From the NCBI GenBank assembly GCA_023362775.1, contig JALMGJ010000018.1:2481001-2545000 (forward strand): a DNA stretch of 64,000 nucleotides, read 5' to 3'. Positions 21,895 through 32,928 of the stretch are shown here, one piece after another; the stretch's first letter is position 1; every line of letters starts with the position of its first letter. Source of the DNA: Charina bottae (lineage: Eukaryota > Chordata > Lepidosauria > Squamata > Charinaidae). The notes under the pieces were generated by a model, which saw nothing but the letters and a program-made list of their open reading frames with translations, was not told where the DNA came from and searched no databases. A program made the position numbers and the translations under genes.

Positions 21895-22885
21895 AGGCAT
21901 CTGGGATACCTCTAGATCACAACACCATTTCGCGGGTTACAAAATATCGGACATAACATTGCTAAAATGTATATATGCATTTCCTATATGCAGCTTATAG
22001 AGAAATCCAAGTTAGATAAAAAAGATTTTGGATTTGAACAGAGTAAATCAGAATTTGAAATACAACTTTGTGAAACAGACGAACATTTAATTGCTAAAAT
22101 GTATAAACTACTGTTGAGAGGGGAAATGGTGGAAGAACAAGTTAAAGATTGTATGATTAAATGGGCAAAAAATATCGGTCATAACATACATAGGCAGCAA
22201 TGGGAAAATATGTGGTCTAAAGGATTGAAGTTTACTCTGTGTTATAATTTGAAAGAAAATTTCTATAAGATGATGTATCGATGGTATATGACCCCTCAAA
22301 AACTTGCGAAAATATATGGGACTGTTTCTAACATTTGTTGGAAATGTAAAAAAAAAGAGGGGTCGTTTTACCACATGTGGTGGACATGTAAGATTGCAAA
22401 GAAATTTTGGACCCAAATACATACATTGATGCAGAGTATATTACAAATACAGATTCCGTTTAAACCAGAATTATTTTTGTTGGTGACTATTGGATTTACA
22501 AATAGAAAAACATTTTGTTAGAATTATACAATATATGATAACAGCAGCAAGACTTCTTTATGCACAATTTTAGAAAACCCAGACTCTACCAACAGTACAA
22601 GAGTGGATGTTAAAATTGATGGACATGGCAGAAAATGATAAATTGACTTGTTTATTGAAAGAAAACTCAAGTTATCAATATCTCAAAGAGTGGAAACCAT
22701 TGATGGATTATTTGCGAAATGCAGGAGGGGTGAAGCTTACATGGGGTTTTGAAGAATAGATTAAATATAAAAGAGTATATTGGACAAAGAATTATTTCTA
22801 TCTATTGTATGAAAAACCAACATTTAAGGCAGATTTTTTTATTTACATGACCAGAGATAGATTGGATAGAGATAGTCAGTCTGTC
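21895..22885 (+). mobile_element. L1 LINE ORF2 C-terminal region
   Basis: A 184-codon frame (21967-22521) contains the L1 ORF2 C-terminal block R-W-Y-M-T-P-Q-K-L-A-K-I-Y, followed by a cysteine-rich segment N-I-C-W-K-C-K-x-x-E-G-S-F-Y-H-M-W-W-T-C (C-x2-C ... H-x4-C), the hallmark of L1-clade proteins. After a frameshift near 22510 homology continues (P-T-V-Q-E-W-M-L-K then L-K-E-W-K-P-L) to about 22740. AT-rich, as L1 coding strands are. 5'-truncated and broken. Confidence 0.88.
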
Positions 22886-22935
22886 ATCTCTAGGGTCCTT
22901 CTCATGCTCCTTCTCCTATACCCAATTCTTCCATT

Positions 22936-23135
22936 TTTTTAATCCGTTCAATCGTGTCCGATTCTCGGAGACTGCCTGGCCAAGTCCCTGCAGTTTTCTT
23001 GGCAAGGTTTTTCAGAAGGTGTTGGCCATTACCTCCTTCCCAGGGCTGAGAGAATGTTCAGGCGGGCCTAGAACTCACGGTCTCCCAGTTTCTAACCCAG
23101 TGCCTTATCCACTACACCAAACTGGCTCTCTAATT
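22936..23135 (-). mobile_element. Sauria-type SINE, unexpanded, minus orientation
   Basis: Starts with the Bov-B-like 3' end (TTTTTTAATCCGTTCAATCGTGTCCGATTCTCGGAGACTGCC). It passes GTTTTCTTGGCAAGG and CCTCCTTCCCAGGGCTGAGAG and ends at the tRNA-like head GTGCCTTATCCACTACACCAAACTGGCTCTC. Single body unit: a reference for the arrays. Confidence 0.92.
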
Positions 23136-23139
23136 CTTT

Positions 23140-23485
23140 CCTACCCCAGCTGAATAAAATCTGAAGAAAACAACAGATCAGCATCATAAGCAAGGCTTTT
23201 AGGATTTCTCTTCTCTTCCCTTCCCTTCCTTTATTTACAAAGGCAACAAATCCCAACCTTCGGATTCCCCTCTGCTCTATCTGAGAGGCTGTGGGGAGGG
23301 CGCATGATCCTGCGATTCCACCAGTTCAGCTTTATGCTAGACCGTAAGAGGTGAGGCGCTGCTGACTGAGCAGTCTAGTGCTATTCCACTGTTCCGATAG
23401 GCCACAGTTGAAATTTACGAGCCCCACTATGCTCCCCTCATGTGGAAGGTCTAAAATGGGGACATCGGTGTGTCCTTTTGGGGGG
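23140..23485. other. Spacer between two Sauria SINEs
   Basis: No feature recognised; a G-run lies at 23480-23490. Confidence 0.35.
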
Positions 23486-23491
23486 GGGGGT

Positions 23492-24312
23492 GTCTTTGAG
23501 TCATGTGCTGACTCCTGGCAACTGCCTGGACTAGACCCTGCAGTTTTCTCGGCAAGATTTCAGAAGTGGTCTGCCTTTGTCTCCTTCCTAGGGCTAACTG
23601 GCCCAAGGTCACCCAGCCGGCTTCGTGCCTGAGGCAGGACTAGAACCCTCAGTCTCCTGGTTTGCCATTGGTTCCTTCCTAGGGCCGAGAGACAGGGACT
23701 GGCCCTAGGTCACCCAGCCGGCTTTCCTGCCTAAGGCGGGACTAGAACCCTCAGTCTCCTGGTTTGCCATTGGCTCCTTCCTAGGGCTGAGAGACAGGGA
23801 CTGGCCCTAGGTCACCCAGCCGGCTTTCCTGCCTAAGGCGGGACTAGAACTCTCAGTCTCCTGGTTTGCCATTGGCTCCTTCCTAGGGCTGAGAGAGAGG
23901 GACTGGCCCAAGGTCACCCAGCCGGCTTTCATGCCTAAGGCGGGACTGGAACTCTCAGTCTCCTGGTTTGCCATTGGCTCCTTCCTAGGGCTGAGAGACA
24001 GGGACTGGCCCAAGGTCACCCAGCCGGCTTTCGTGCCTAAGGCGGGACTAGTACTCACAGCCTCCTGGTTTGCCATTGGCTCCTTCCTAGGGATGAGAAA
24101 GAGTGACTGGCCCAAGGTCACCCAGCTGGCTTCGTGCCTAAGGCGGGACTAGAACTCTCAGTCTCCTGGTTTGCCATTGGCTCCTTTCTAGGTCTGAGAG
24201 ACAGGGAGTGGCCCAAGGTCACCCAGCTGGCTTCGTGCCTAAGGCCGGACTAGAACTCACGGTCTTCTGGTTTCTAGCCTCTTGCCTTAACCAGTACACC
24301 AAACTGGCTCTC
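23492..24312 (-). mobile_element. Sauria-type SINE with 102-bp tandem array (array 3), minus orientation
   Basis: Bov-B-like tail at 23495-23590 (GAGTCATGTGCTGACTCCTGGCAACTGCC and GTTTTCTCGGCAAG), six to seven units of about 102 bp to 24240, then the tRNA-like head TTGCCTTAACCAGTACACCAAACTGGCTCTC. Complete at both ends. Confidence 0.9.
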
Positions 24313-24726
24313 TTGGTGGGTCCTACCACACTATAAAGTAGACATGTGCTTGCACTGAACTATCACAGAATTGCCAAGGGAATGCCAAGGAAAGCCCTCT
24401 GCTAAAAACCACAGCCAATCTGAAGTATGGTGCTGCCATGTCTGGTTCTTTAGGGAGACGACGGCAGATGAGGCTGACCAGGAGCCAGAAGGAAAGACTA
24501 CCAGCATCAGCCTGTCCATTGGTCACTGATCCTGCCTCAGATATAACAGGTGGCAAAGCAGAGCAGATTTTACACACCCTGCAGCTATTGTTGGATGTTA
24601 CCAGCTCAAGAGGGAAAACACAACTTTAATATCAGTACAGCTAATGAGATGAAGATAGTCACAAGGAAAAAAAGATTGCCTGGGCAGGTTTGGGTCCTAT
24701 TTTTGGAGCAAGCAGGAAAGACCTAA
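24313..24726. other. Unassigned non-coding stretch
   Basis: Nothing recognised. Confidence 0.3.
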
Positions 24727-24728
24727 TA

Positions 24729-25116
24729 CAGGTAGTCCGCTCTTAACAACCTTTATTTAGTGACGGTTCAGACTTACGACGGTGCTGGAAAAACTGACTT
24801 GTGACCGGTCCTCACAATTACGACTGTTGCAGCATCCCCACAGTCACATGATCACAATTTAGGCATTTGGCAACCAGTTCACATTTATGACCGTCGCAGC
24901 ATCATGTGGTCATGTGATCGCCATTTTCAACCTTCCTGGCTGGCTTCTGGCAAGCAAAATCAATGGGGAACTGCATGATTTACTTAACGACCATGTGGTT
25001 CGCTTAACGACTGCCGCAAAAAAGGTCGTAAAATTAGGTCGGATTTGCTTAATGACCACTTCACTTAGCAAATGAAATTCCAGTCTCAATTGTGGTCATT
25101 AAGCGAGGACTACCTG
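24729..25116. mobile_element. Tigger-like MITE, full length, TA target duplication
   Basis: CAGGTAGTCCGCTCTTAACA at the left and TTAAGCGAGGACTACCTG at the right, flanked by TA on each side. Same family as 8770-9136. Confidence 0.82.
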
Positions 25117-26418
25117 TATTGCCATCGTGGCAGGAAGATGTTTTCCAGGGAGTTCCCCAACCCCTCCTAGAAATGCGAGAGTTTGGCTAGTTTTCCGAAT
25201 GTGTGAGTCCATTTTAACATCTGCAATTTCTCTCAATAGTTAGCGCGGTTCTCCTCCCTTGCGCTGCTGAGGTTTTCGGGTGCCAGGACTGTGGTCTTCC
25301 TTCATCCTGGACCTCAGCAGGGAGGGAATACACCCTGTTCTTTGCGCCTGCCTTGCCTGTTCAAGCCTTCATCCTTGAAAAGAAAACTGATCTTCATGGC
25401 GCCTGGCTGAAGTTCATTTTCTTTCTCAACTGCAGCTGAAGGTCAGGCATTGTTTTCTTAAAGCCAGCGCAGGCGGGGAGCACAGACTTTCTGGACCCAG
25501 CTTCAGAACGCTCCGTTGAGAATGGCCCGCTCTTGTTTACTTAGAAGGCACTCGATCCCACTTCCGCTCAGTTCCCTATGGCTGGCCCACCATCCTGGGC
25601 TACGCGCCTCCGTCAATCTCTTCCCATGGGGATCGCGGTCTCTTCTACTCAAACAAAGCTTTACAAACACGATAGACCCTCCCTCTCTCTCCCTTTTTGC
25701 TAAAACACAGAGATTAATTGCTGGCTGAGGGGGAAGAACATTGCAAGGGGTGCAGATCCTTCATCATCTGCCAAAGAAACGGCAGGCAGGAATTCGCATT
25801 ATACATTATGCAACAGTTTCCAGAGTGCTTGTGCTTGTTCTTCAGGGGCTGGGAAGTAATTGCTGACTCAAGGTAGGGGTGTGCAAGTAGAGGACCAGGC
25901 TCTCAATCCGTCCTCCCACGCCTTCCAGAAACACGCATTTCTATGCATTTTGGCTGTCTTCTGCCTGGAAGCTTTGTGGGTGAGCGCGCAAGGTCTCTCT
26001 CTCGGCATAGCTGTGACCAGATGTTGGCCGGTTCCTCCAGGGCCGGCGCTTTCTGACGCAGCTGGGGAGAAACCGCAGCGGTGAGAAAGGGAACGGTTGC
26101 AGCGGTGGATGGGCAAAGTGCTTGCCCACCCCCCAAAAGGAATGGCCCCACCAGCCTCTCCTCATCCCAAGGAACTGGGAACAGGATGCCAAGAGAAGAC
26201 AGAAGCGGCCTGTGCAGGAATAAAGGGCTGGCCTTGGGGAGGTATGAAAGAGATGTCAAGGAGAAAAGGAAGGAATGAGCTATTGAGGAGGGACCTAGAG
26301 AAATGATTACATCATCCAGAGAAGCATAAGAAAGGAATTCAAAATAGTCCTGCCTCGAGTTTGTTTAGTGTAAGAGGGGACGGAGAGAAACTTTCAAGTT
26401 TCTGTTACAATACCCTAC
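25117..26418. other. Unassigned, likely unique sequence
   Basis: About 1.3 kb without repeats I recognise. Open frames of 60-118 codons exist on both strands over the same bases, with no splice-site or family evidence for an exon. Confidence 0.35.
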
Positions 26419-26420
26419 TA

Positions 26421-26834
26421 CAGGTAGTCCTCAACTTACGACCGTTCGTTTAACGACGGTCCAAAGTGATGACGGCCTTGGAATGGGTGCTTTAAAGTCT
26501 ATAAAGCACTTTCGAGCATCACAAAACATTGCACACACACACCCCGCAGTCACATAATCGCCTTTTGGGCACTTGGTACCGGCTCGCATTTACGACCGGT
26601 TGCAGCGTCCCACGGTCACGTGTTCGCAGTTTGCGAGGTTTTTTTTTGCAGTTTTCCGGCAAAAAACGCCCATTGGGGAAGCTGTATTTACTTAACGACC
26701 ACAGTGATTCGCTTAACAACCACTGTAAAATGGTCGTAAAATCAGGTCTGGTCACATGGTGACTTGACTTATGACTGCAACGACTTACGATGGAAATCCA
26801 GTCCCAATTGTGGTTGTAAATCCAGGACCATCTG
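26421..26834. mobile_element. Tigger-like MITE, divergent full-length copy
   Basis: CAGGTAGTCCTCAACTTACG at the left, right end AATCCAGGACCATCTG, TA on both sides. Interior diverged (ACAAAACATTGCACACACAC insertion). Confidence 0.75.
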
Positions 26835-27360
26835 TACAAAAAAGTAGAATTCCCAGAATCTCTGTAGTATCTGCTTCTTGACCTGGCCTACCTCAAAGGA
26901 CTGGCATTACAACTGGCTAAATGCATGCAAACAAAGCCATTCCCCATGGGTTTCCCACTACTGAGAACTAGCACCACACCTCTGTGTTTTCACATTGTTG
27001 TGAGATGATGGTTTCAGGTTCAGATTAACCCAATCTGGGAAAAATCTGTCTTAACTAATGAAGCTCTGCAGATCTTGTAGCTGGCCTGCTTTCCCATTCC
27101 TCCCTGCCACCTGCTTCCTAGCTTCTGCTGACCTTGCAGTCTCTGTTCCCAGGTCTTTGTAGAAAAGTGGACCGCCGGCTTTGCAACTGCTCAGATGTTT
27201 TTGCATCTAATCAGATCAATGGTATGGTCTCTGTCCTGTGTTTCTGCTTGAAAATGCAGTCCAGGCTAACTTTTGGAAGAGAGCTTGTGCTGAAAATGAT
27301 AAATGTATGTGGATGAAGGAGCAGCTTCGTGTGACTGTCTTCTCTGGGGCTTTCAAATCT
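26835..27360. other. Unassigned non-coding stretch
   Basis: Nothing recognised. Confidence 0.3.
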
Positions 27361-27364
27361 TAAG

Positions 27365-27432
27365 CCAATGTTTCTCAACCTCAGCAACTTTGATATGGGT
27401 GGACTTCAACTCCCAGAATCCCCCAGCCATTC
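27365..27432. mobile_element. Half copy of palindromic hAT-like MITE
   Basis: CAATGTTTCTCAACCTCAGC to GACTTCAACTCCCAGAATCCCCCAGCC; stops at the dyad centre, the second arm is absent. Confidence 0.7.
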
Positions 27433-28088
27433 GTCTCGTGGTGCCCCAATAATATCTGCAACTGTTGGACAATCTACACTCTCGTCTCAAACCAAATTCC
27501 AGGCTTCGCTGCCAACACACCTCACCCAAGAGGCAGGAAACGCTTAACTCAGTTTATGTCAGGCGGAGCTGCCAGGAAACAGCTGAGCTACACCATAAAT
27601 TTCTATAGCTCCTTTAATGAAAGGTTTGTCCCAACACCCTGCCACCGTCCTAGTGTTCAGCATTAATTACTGTAACTACTGCTGAACTAGGAGCTGCTAC
27701 GTTCTTCGTGGCAATATTTCATTAGCTTATGTAACAGCTGGTTCACACTTCGCCTTAAGTAAAAACGCAATTTCTTTCTGGCTCTGCGCAAGATAAAAAC
27801 CCAGCTGTTCTGTTCTGTAAGCCACGGTTTCTGACATTGTTATCTGTGAACCAGGAGGCTGTGGCTTGTTCAAACATAGCATGACGTTATGGGATGCATG
27901 ACCCAACAGGTGCAGTCTACCCAGTCCAGTTTATGTTAGTGCCAGCCAGAATTGTAAGAGGCAACAGTGATCTGTCAAATCCTGGACAGGTCAACATATA
28001 TTGTTGGTGAGCGGTAAGTTGTCAAAATGAGCAACGATTAATTTGTTCTTGTATTGAATTTGTTTAAGCATACAGTAGGTGACTGCGG
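27433..28088. other. Unassigned non-coding stretch
   Basis: Nothing recognised. Confidence 0.3.
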
Positions 28089-28089
28089 A

Positions 28090-28215
28090 GGGAGTAAAAA
28101 AAGGTCAAGGCTGAAGCCCCATACATAGAAAGCACATGTAAAACGAGTACATGCTTTAATCACATGCTTGCAGCAACCATCTTGACTTTTTTTGACTGCC
28201 CACGGGCACCCCGGT
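28090..28215. mobile_element. hAT-like MITE (GTCAAGATGG family)
   Basis: AAAAAAAGGTCAAGGCTGAAGCCCC on the left; AACCATCTTGACTTTTTTTGAC TGCCCACGGGCACCCCGG on the right; same inverted arm pattern as 2908. Confidence 0.6.
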
Positions 28216-28251
28216 GTTGAAAACATTTGTTTGCTGCTTCTCTTTTTAAAA

Positions 28252-28510
28252 CAGAGCTTTCCAAACTGTGTGTCGGGACACGTTAGTGTGTCCGCTGCAG
28301 TGTCTGGGTGTGTGGCGGCTGCTGCTGCCTCTGAGCCCTGCCAGGATTCCGCACAGGTCCTAGTGCCTGCCTTGTGCCCTGCTGCCTCCAAACCTGCTGT
28401 GATTCCATGCAGGTCCTAGTGCCTGCCTTGTGCCCTGCTGTAAGAGTGTGTCACGAAATCATGCATGTCTAAAAAGTGTGTCACCAGCATGAAAAGTTTG
28501 GAAAGCTCTG
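28252..28510. mobile_element. hAT MITE, 259 bp, with perfect 8-bp target duplication
   Basis: Terminal inverted repeats CAGAGCTTTCCAAACTGTGT and AAAAGTTTGGAAAGCTCTG; flanks TTTTAAAA at 28244-28251 and 28511-28518. The interior contains a tandem duplication with CAGGTCCTAGTGCCTGCCTT GTGCCCTGCTG. Same family as 30156-30367. Confidence 0.92.
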
Positions 28511-28519
28511 TTTTAAAAC

Positions 28520-29240
28520 ATCCTGAAGAGTTTATGGTCAACGAATCTGCATCTCGGCTCTTCCAGGCCCAGGTCTTTCCAAAATACAACTCAGGACTGC
28601 TCCAGGAGAAGGCTAGACAAGCCACTCCCGGTGTTGTGTTATCTTAAGAACACTTGGTGGTTTTGCTGATTTAATGAAGATTTCCAAGGAGCAACAGGTC
28701 TCCAGTGAGAGAAAGGAGGAGGTTATTAAACTAATTACCTGTGTGTTAGGACCAACTGATAAGGTGCAATTTACCACTTTAAAAGATTGCAGTGTGATTT
28801 TTTTTTCCCGGGGTAGGAGAACAGGGTAGGAATCGCACTATGCAATCCAGGTTGACTTCCAATTAATTTTTATTTTTCCCACATATTTTCTGCAGTTTTT
28901 TTTAAACCTAGGGTTTCTGTTTCAAGCGTTCTAGGGACATTGTCTGCCTTCGCACAAAGAATATGAAAAACTGTGGCTTAACATCTCCTGTGTGGCTTCT
29001 CCCGAGAGGACAATCAGAAATGACGCGCTACACAAACCATAAAAAAGGACTTGTTAAGCCTAAACAAACCAGGATTCCTAATTCCAAGAACAAGCCCCTA
29101 CCCTAGCAACCGGGTTCAGATGATACTCTAAACCAAGGGCACGCAAATTTCCTGGAGTCACCACCAAAAAGAATCAGGATAGAAACTAAAATGAAGCCCA
29201 AGCGAAGTCCCATCAAACCAAAACATTTAATTAACATTTA
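28520..29240. other. Unassigned non-coding stretch
   Basis: No feature recognised other than a T-run at 28799-28805. Confidence 0.3.
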
Positions 29241-29270
29241 GTAAAACATGTAATATGTTTAATAATAATA

Positions 29271-29600
29271 AGGGGCGCAATGGCTCAGCGGGTAAGATGC
29301 CAGGCTTGTCAATCGAAAGATCGCAAGTTCAGAGGTTCGAGACCCGAGCGCCGCATGACGGAGTGAGCTCCCGCACTTGCCCCAGCTCTTGCCACCTAGC
29401 AATTCGAAAGCATGCAAATGCAAGTAGATGAATAGGTACCACTTCGGTGGGTAGGTAACAGCATTCCGTGCGCGTCATGCCGGCCACATGACGGCGGAAG
29501 CGTCTTCGGACAGCACTGGCTTTTCGGTTAAGAAACGGAGATGAGCACTGGCCCCTAGAGTCGGACACGACTCTGCAGGGGAAACCTTTACCTTTTTACT
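29271..29600 (+). mobile_element. tRNA-headed SINE with probable 13-bp target duplication
   Basis: GGGGCGCAATGGCTCAGCGG head, GGTTCGAGACC B box, AACCTTTACCTTTTTAC end. TAAAACATGTAAT occurs at 29242-29254 and 29601-29613. The left copy is about 16 bp away from the SINE head, so the assignment is probable rather than certain. Confidence 0.9.
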
Positions 29601-29814
29601 TAAAACATGTAATTAACTATTTCCCCCTTCTGTCACACAGTTACAATTGTGGCAATGTCTGGAGGAGTTTTGGGGACCACACCCAGGGTCAAGATAGGGG
29701 CCAGTGCAGTCCTGGGATGCTAGGATCTTCTGTTGTGAATGTAGTTCCCTCACCAGCTGGTCAAACTCAAGACAGAAAACACAACCCCTCTGTGGACTGC
29801 AGACAGACATTCCC

Positions 29815-29900
29815 TTGAGGCAGAGGTGTCTGCAGGTGTCAAAAAAGTTAAGATGGTGGCCACGACCATGCGACTGAAGCTCCACCCTTTTTAATATGAG
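29815..29900. mobile_element. hAT-like MITE fragment (GTCAAAAAAGTTAAGATGG)
   Basis: GAGGTGTCTGCAGGTGTCAAAAAAGTTAAGATGGTGGCCACGACCATGCG followed by a CCACCCTTTTTA motif; left arm and centre only. Confidence 0.55.
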
Positions 29901-29927
29901 AACCATCTTGATTCAAGGGCTCATGGC

Positions 29928-30096
29928 AATAGCCGCAATGCCACTTGATCCCTGGAGCCCAATTCCACAGACTGTACAGTCTACAGGTAGTCCTTGCTTA
30001 ACGACTGTTTGTTTAGCGACCATCCAGAGTAACGATGGTGCTGAAAAAACCAACTTACGATCGTTCCTCGCACTGAATCACCATTATCAACCTTTC
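29928..30096. repeat. 169-bp tandem duplication, first copy
   Basis: AATAGCCGCAATGCCACTTG at 29928 recurs at 30097 (offset 169). The unit contains flanking DNA plus the first about 110 bp of a Tigger-like MITE (start 29984). Its MITE part has lost a piece: CGCACT is joined directly to GAATCACCATTATCAACC, which lie far apart in the second copy (30460 and 30555). Confidence 0.85.
29984..30096. mobile_element. Tigger-like MITE, internally deleted, in duplication copy 1
   Basis: Begins CAGGTAGTCCTTGCTTAACG right after a TA. It is truncated at 30096 where the duplicated flank begins. Confidence 0.75.
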
Positions 30097-30155
30097 AATA
30101 GCCGCAATGCCACTTGATCCCTGGAGCCCAATTCCACAGACTGTACAGTCTACAG

Positions 30156-30367
30156 CAGAGCTTTCCAAACTGTGTGTCGCGACAGAAAAGTGTGTCGCCA
30201 CACCACCCGGAAGCGGCGGCGCGCACGTGCACGGCGGCAGCAGCAGCAGCGCGGGATCAGTGGTTCCGCGTTTTAGCGGAGGCTGCCGCCGCCGTGCACG
30301 CACGCGCCGCCACACGCCCCCCCGCGCCGCTAGCGTGTCGCCAGTGGCGGCACTTTGGAAAGCCCTG
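30156..30367. mobile_element. hAT MITE, 212 bp, with perfect 8-bp target duplication
   Basis: CAGAGCTTTCCAAACTGTGT at the left, CACTTTGGAAAGCCCTG at the right, flanks GTCTACAG at 30148-30155 and 30368-30375. The GC-rich interior has CGGCGGCAGCAGCAGCAGCG and palindromic GCCGCC stretches. It interrupts the boundary of the second tandem-duplication copy exactly at the start of its Tigger-like MITE. Confidence 0.92.
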
Positions 30368-30375
30368 GTCTACAG

Positions 30376-30587
30376 GTAGTCCTTGCTTAACGACTGTTCA
30401 TTTAGCGACCGTCCGGAGTAACGATGGTGCTGAAAAAACCAACTTACGATCGTTCCTCGCACTTATGACCGTCACAGCATCCCCACAATCACATGATCGT
30501 GATTTGGGCACTCGGCAACCGTTGTGCATTACAGTTGCAGCGTCCCACAGTCACGTGATCACCATTTTCAACTTTCCCAGCTGACTT
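30376..30587. mobile_element. Tigger-like MITE, left part (interrupted copy)
   Basis: Continues the CAGGTAGTCCTTGC end split by the hAT target duplication. It runs to TTCCCAGCTGACTT at 30574-30587, where a 3-kb insertion begins. The element resumes at 33625. Confidence 0.85.
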
Positions 30588-30920
30588 TTTTTTAAAAAAA
30601 GAATTTTATTAAGTTTGAAAAAAAGGAGAAAAACTACAAAAAACAAAACACTACAAAAAGAAAAAAGAAAAAACTAAAAAGAGTGCAAAACGTTTCGTCC
30701 ATGTTTCAGGCAGTAGATTATGATGCCCCCTGGATACTTGGCTAGTGCAGATAAGAGCTATTGGGTTAATGCAAGGGTCGGAAATGGCGGCTCGCGAGCC
30801 ACATGCGGCTCTTTGGCCCCTTGAGTGTGGCTCTTCTGCAGCTGAACTCACCCCCGCCCCTTCCACGTGATTGGATCCCGCCCCCAAACTCTTACGCTCT
30901 TACGCGCTCTCGCTCTCGCT

Positions 30921-31727
30921 CTCCAAGGCCGGGGCCACCCGCAGACGCCCACACCTCGCGCACAGCCCGCGGGGCTCTCTGCCGCTCCCTTCGACGGAGG
31001 AGGGACCGGCGTGCCTTGGGAGCTGCTGCTGGCGGCATGTCTGGGCGAGGCGCGCGGGCGGAGCTGCCCGTCTGGCACTTGGGCGCTCCCGAGCCTCTTC
31101 CCTTCTCCCTCGCCACGTTCGGGCGTTGAGGCCAGGCAAAGCCGGGCGGTTGCGCAGGGGTGAGGCGAGGAGTCCCGCTCCTGCGCCTACCGCCACATCC
31201 GTCCGTTCCCGGCCTCTCTCCCCATATCCGGCGGGTGCCCATGCCAGAATCCCCGCGACCCGGAGGCAGCGACTGCTCGGAGGGCCCCAGCGAGAAGAGG
31301 CGCGTGATCCCCGGTGGATCCCTTCGAGGGGCCGCGGGGCTTCCCTGCTTTCCTCCCAAGGAGGCCTCGACGGCGCACCCTCCCGCCCCATCAATCCCCC
31401 CACCCCACCGCTGGGCGTCAGAGGCTGAAAGGACGTGGCAGGAACGGCCCTGGAAAGCAGGGCCTGCGGAGCGCCACCTTTGGGGAGGAGGGTCCAGCCG
31501 GCGAGCAATGGCGGCACCGGAGTTTTCGCCGGAGCGCTGTCTGTCGGGAGAGAAAAGCAGCCACCGCACAGGCCCGCTTAAAAAACCACCACCCCGAAAC
31601 CGCTTTCGAGCCGCCTCTCCGGAGGGTCCCTGCGGTCCCGCCGGGTGCACCCCCCCACCCCGCCGTTCGGCGTCCTCTCCCCCCACTAACCCGAGCCCTG
31701 CGGCGGCCGGGGGAAGCCGAGCCAGGC
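30921..31727 (+). repeat. Left arm of long inverted repeat
   Basis: CTCCAAGGCCGGGGCCACC at 30921 is matched inversely at 32594, and GAAGCCGAGCCAGGC ending at 31727 is matched at 31824-31838. The left arm has about 37 extra bases (CAGACGCCCACACCTCGCGC and following, near 30942) relative to the right. Differences are otherwise few. Confidence 0.9.
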
Positions 31728-31823
31728 GGGGGTGCAGCGGGCCCAGCGGCGCGCTGAGGGCGAAGAGCCGCCTGCTCTCCCCTTGGCCGCCTCCGGTCGC
31801 TACAGTCGCCCCGCCGGAACGGA

Positions 31824-32594
31824 GCCTGGCTTGGCTCCCCCGGCCACCGCAGGGCTCGGGTTAGCGGGGGGAGAGGACGCCGAACGGCGGGGTGGGGGGG
31901 TGCACCCGGCGGGACCGCAGGGACCCTCCGGAGAGGCGGCTCGAAAGCGGTTTCGGGGTGGTGGTTTTTTAAGCGGGCCTGTGCGGTGGCTGCTTTTCTC
32001 TCCCGACAGACAGCGCTCCGGCGAAAACTCCGGTGCCGCCATTGCTCGCCGGCTGGACCCTCCTCCCCAAAGGTGGCGCTCCGCAGGCCCCGCTTTCCAG
32101 GGCCGTTCCTGCCACATCCTTTCAGCCTCTGACGCCCAACGGTGGGGTGGGGGGATTGATGGGGCGGGAGGGTGCGCCGTCGAGGCCTCCTTGGGAGGAA
32201 AGCGGGGAAGCCCCGCGGCCCCTCGAAGGGATCCACCGGGGATCACGCGCCTCTTCTCACTGGGGCCCTCCGAGCAGTCGCTGCCTCCGGGTCGCGGGGA
32301 TTCTGGCATGGGCACCCGCCGGATATGGGAAGAAAGGCCGGGAACGGACGGATGTGGGGGTAGGCGCAGGAGCGGGACTCCTCGTCTCGCCCCTGCGCGA
32401 CCGCCCGGCTTTGCCTGGCCTCAACGCCCGAACGTGGCGAGAGAGAAGGGAAGAGGCTCGGGAGCGCCCAAGTGCCAGACGGGCAGCTTCGCCCGCGCGC
32501 CTCGCCCAGACATGCCGCCAGCAGCAGCTCCCAAGGCACGCCGGTCCCTCCTCCGTCGAAGGGAGCGGCAGAGAGGGTGGCCCCGGCCTTGGAG
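31824..32594 (-). repeat. Right arm of long inverted repeat
   Basis: Inverse of 30921-31727, separated by a loop of about 96 bp (31728-31823). The same peptide frame appears at 31314 on the plus strand and at 32236 on the minus strand with only scattered substitutions, showing how similar the arms are. Confidence 0.9.
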
Positions 32595-32692
32595 AGCTGG
32601 GGTGCAGGGGGACGGGAGCGTCGCCGGCAGCCCGCGAGGACCGGCCATGGAAGGTGAGCGAGGACCGGGGTGGCCGGCCAAGCGCAGCACAG

Positions 32693-32850
32693 CCCTTCCA
32701 CGCGATTGGATCCCGCCCCCAAACCCCGCCCCTTCCACGCGATTGGATCCCGCCCCCAAACCCCGCCCCCTTCCACGCGATTGGCTCCTGCCTGCAAACC
32801 TCGCCCCCTTCCACGCGATTGGCCCCCGCCCGCAAACCCCGCCCCCTGGC
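32693..32850. repeat. About 37-bp GC-rich tandem repeat inside the foldback hAT
   Basis: Four units of CTTCCACGCGATTGGATCCC GCCCCCAAACCCCGCCCC with small changes. One similar unit sits at 30850-30890 near the left end. The inverse of this motif fills the small hAT MITEs at 17487 and 41509. Confidence 0.88.
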
Positions 32851-32928
32851 TCTCAAGCACTTAAAAATGTGCACGAGCATACCAAAATGGCTCTCGGCTC
32901 AAAAAGTTTGCCGACCCTTGGGTTAATG

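Larger units (their letters stand above)
30772..32920. mobile_element. 2149-bp GC-rich foldback hAT element with perfect 8-bp target duplication
   Basis: Ends are CAAGGGTCGGAAATGG and (inverse) CAAGGGTCGGCAAACT, giving perfect 10-bp terminal inverted repeats. GGTTAATG stands at 30764-30771 and 32921-32928, the 8-bp duplication expected of hAT. Subterminal blocks are moderately AT/GC mixed (GGCTCGCGAGCCACATGCGG on the left). The core is an inverted repeat with arms of about 800 bp. No transposase ORF with hAT motifs was seen, so the element is non-autonomous. Long frames on both strands exist because the arms are very GC-rich. Confidence 0.92.

Noticed and set aside
25903..26306. Candidate exon(s) in the 118-codon minus frame and overlapping plus frames
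   Set aside because: Several frames overlap on both strands, no family motif, no clear splice-site pair.
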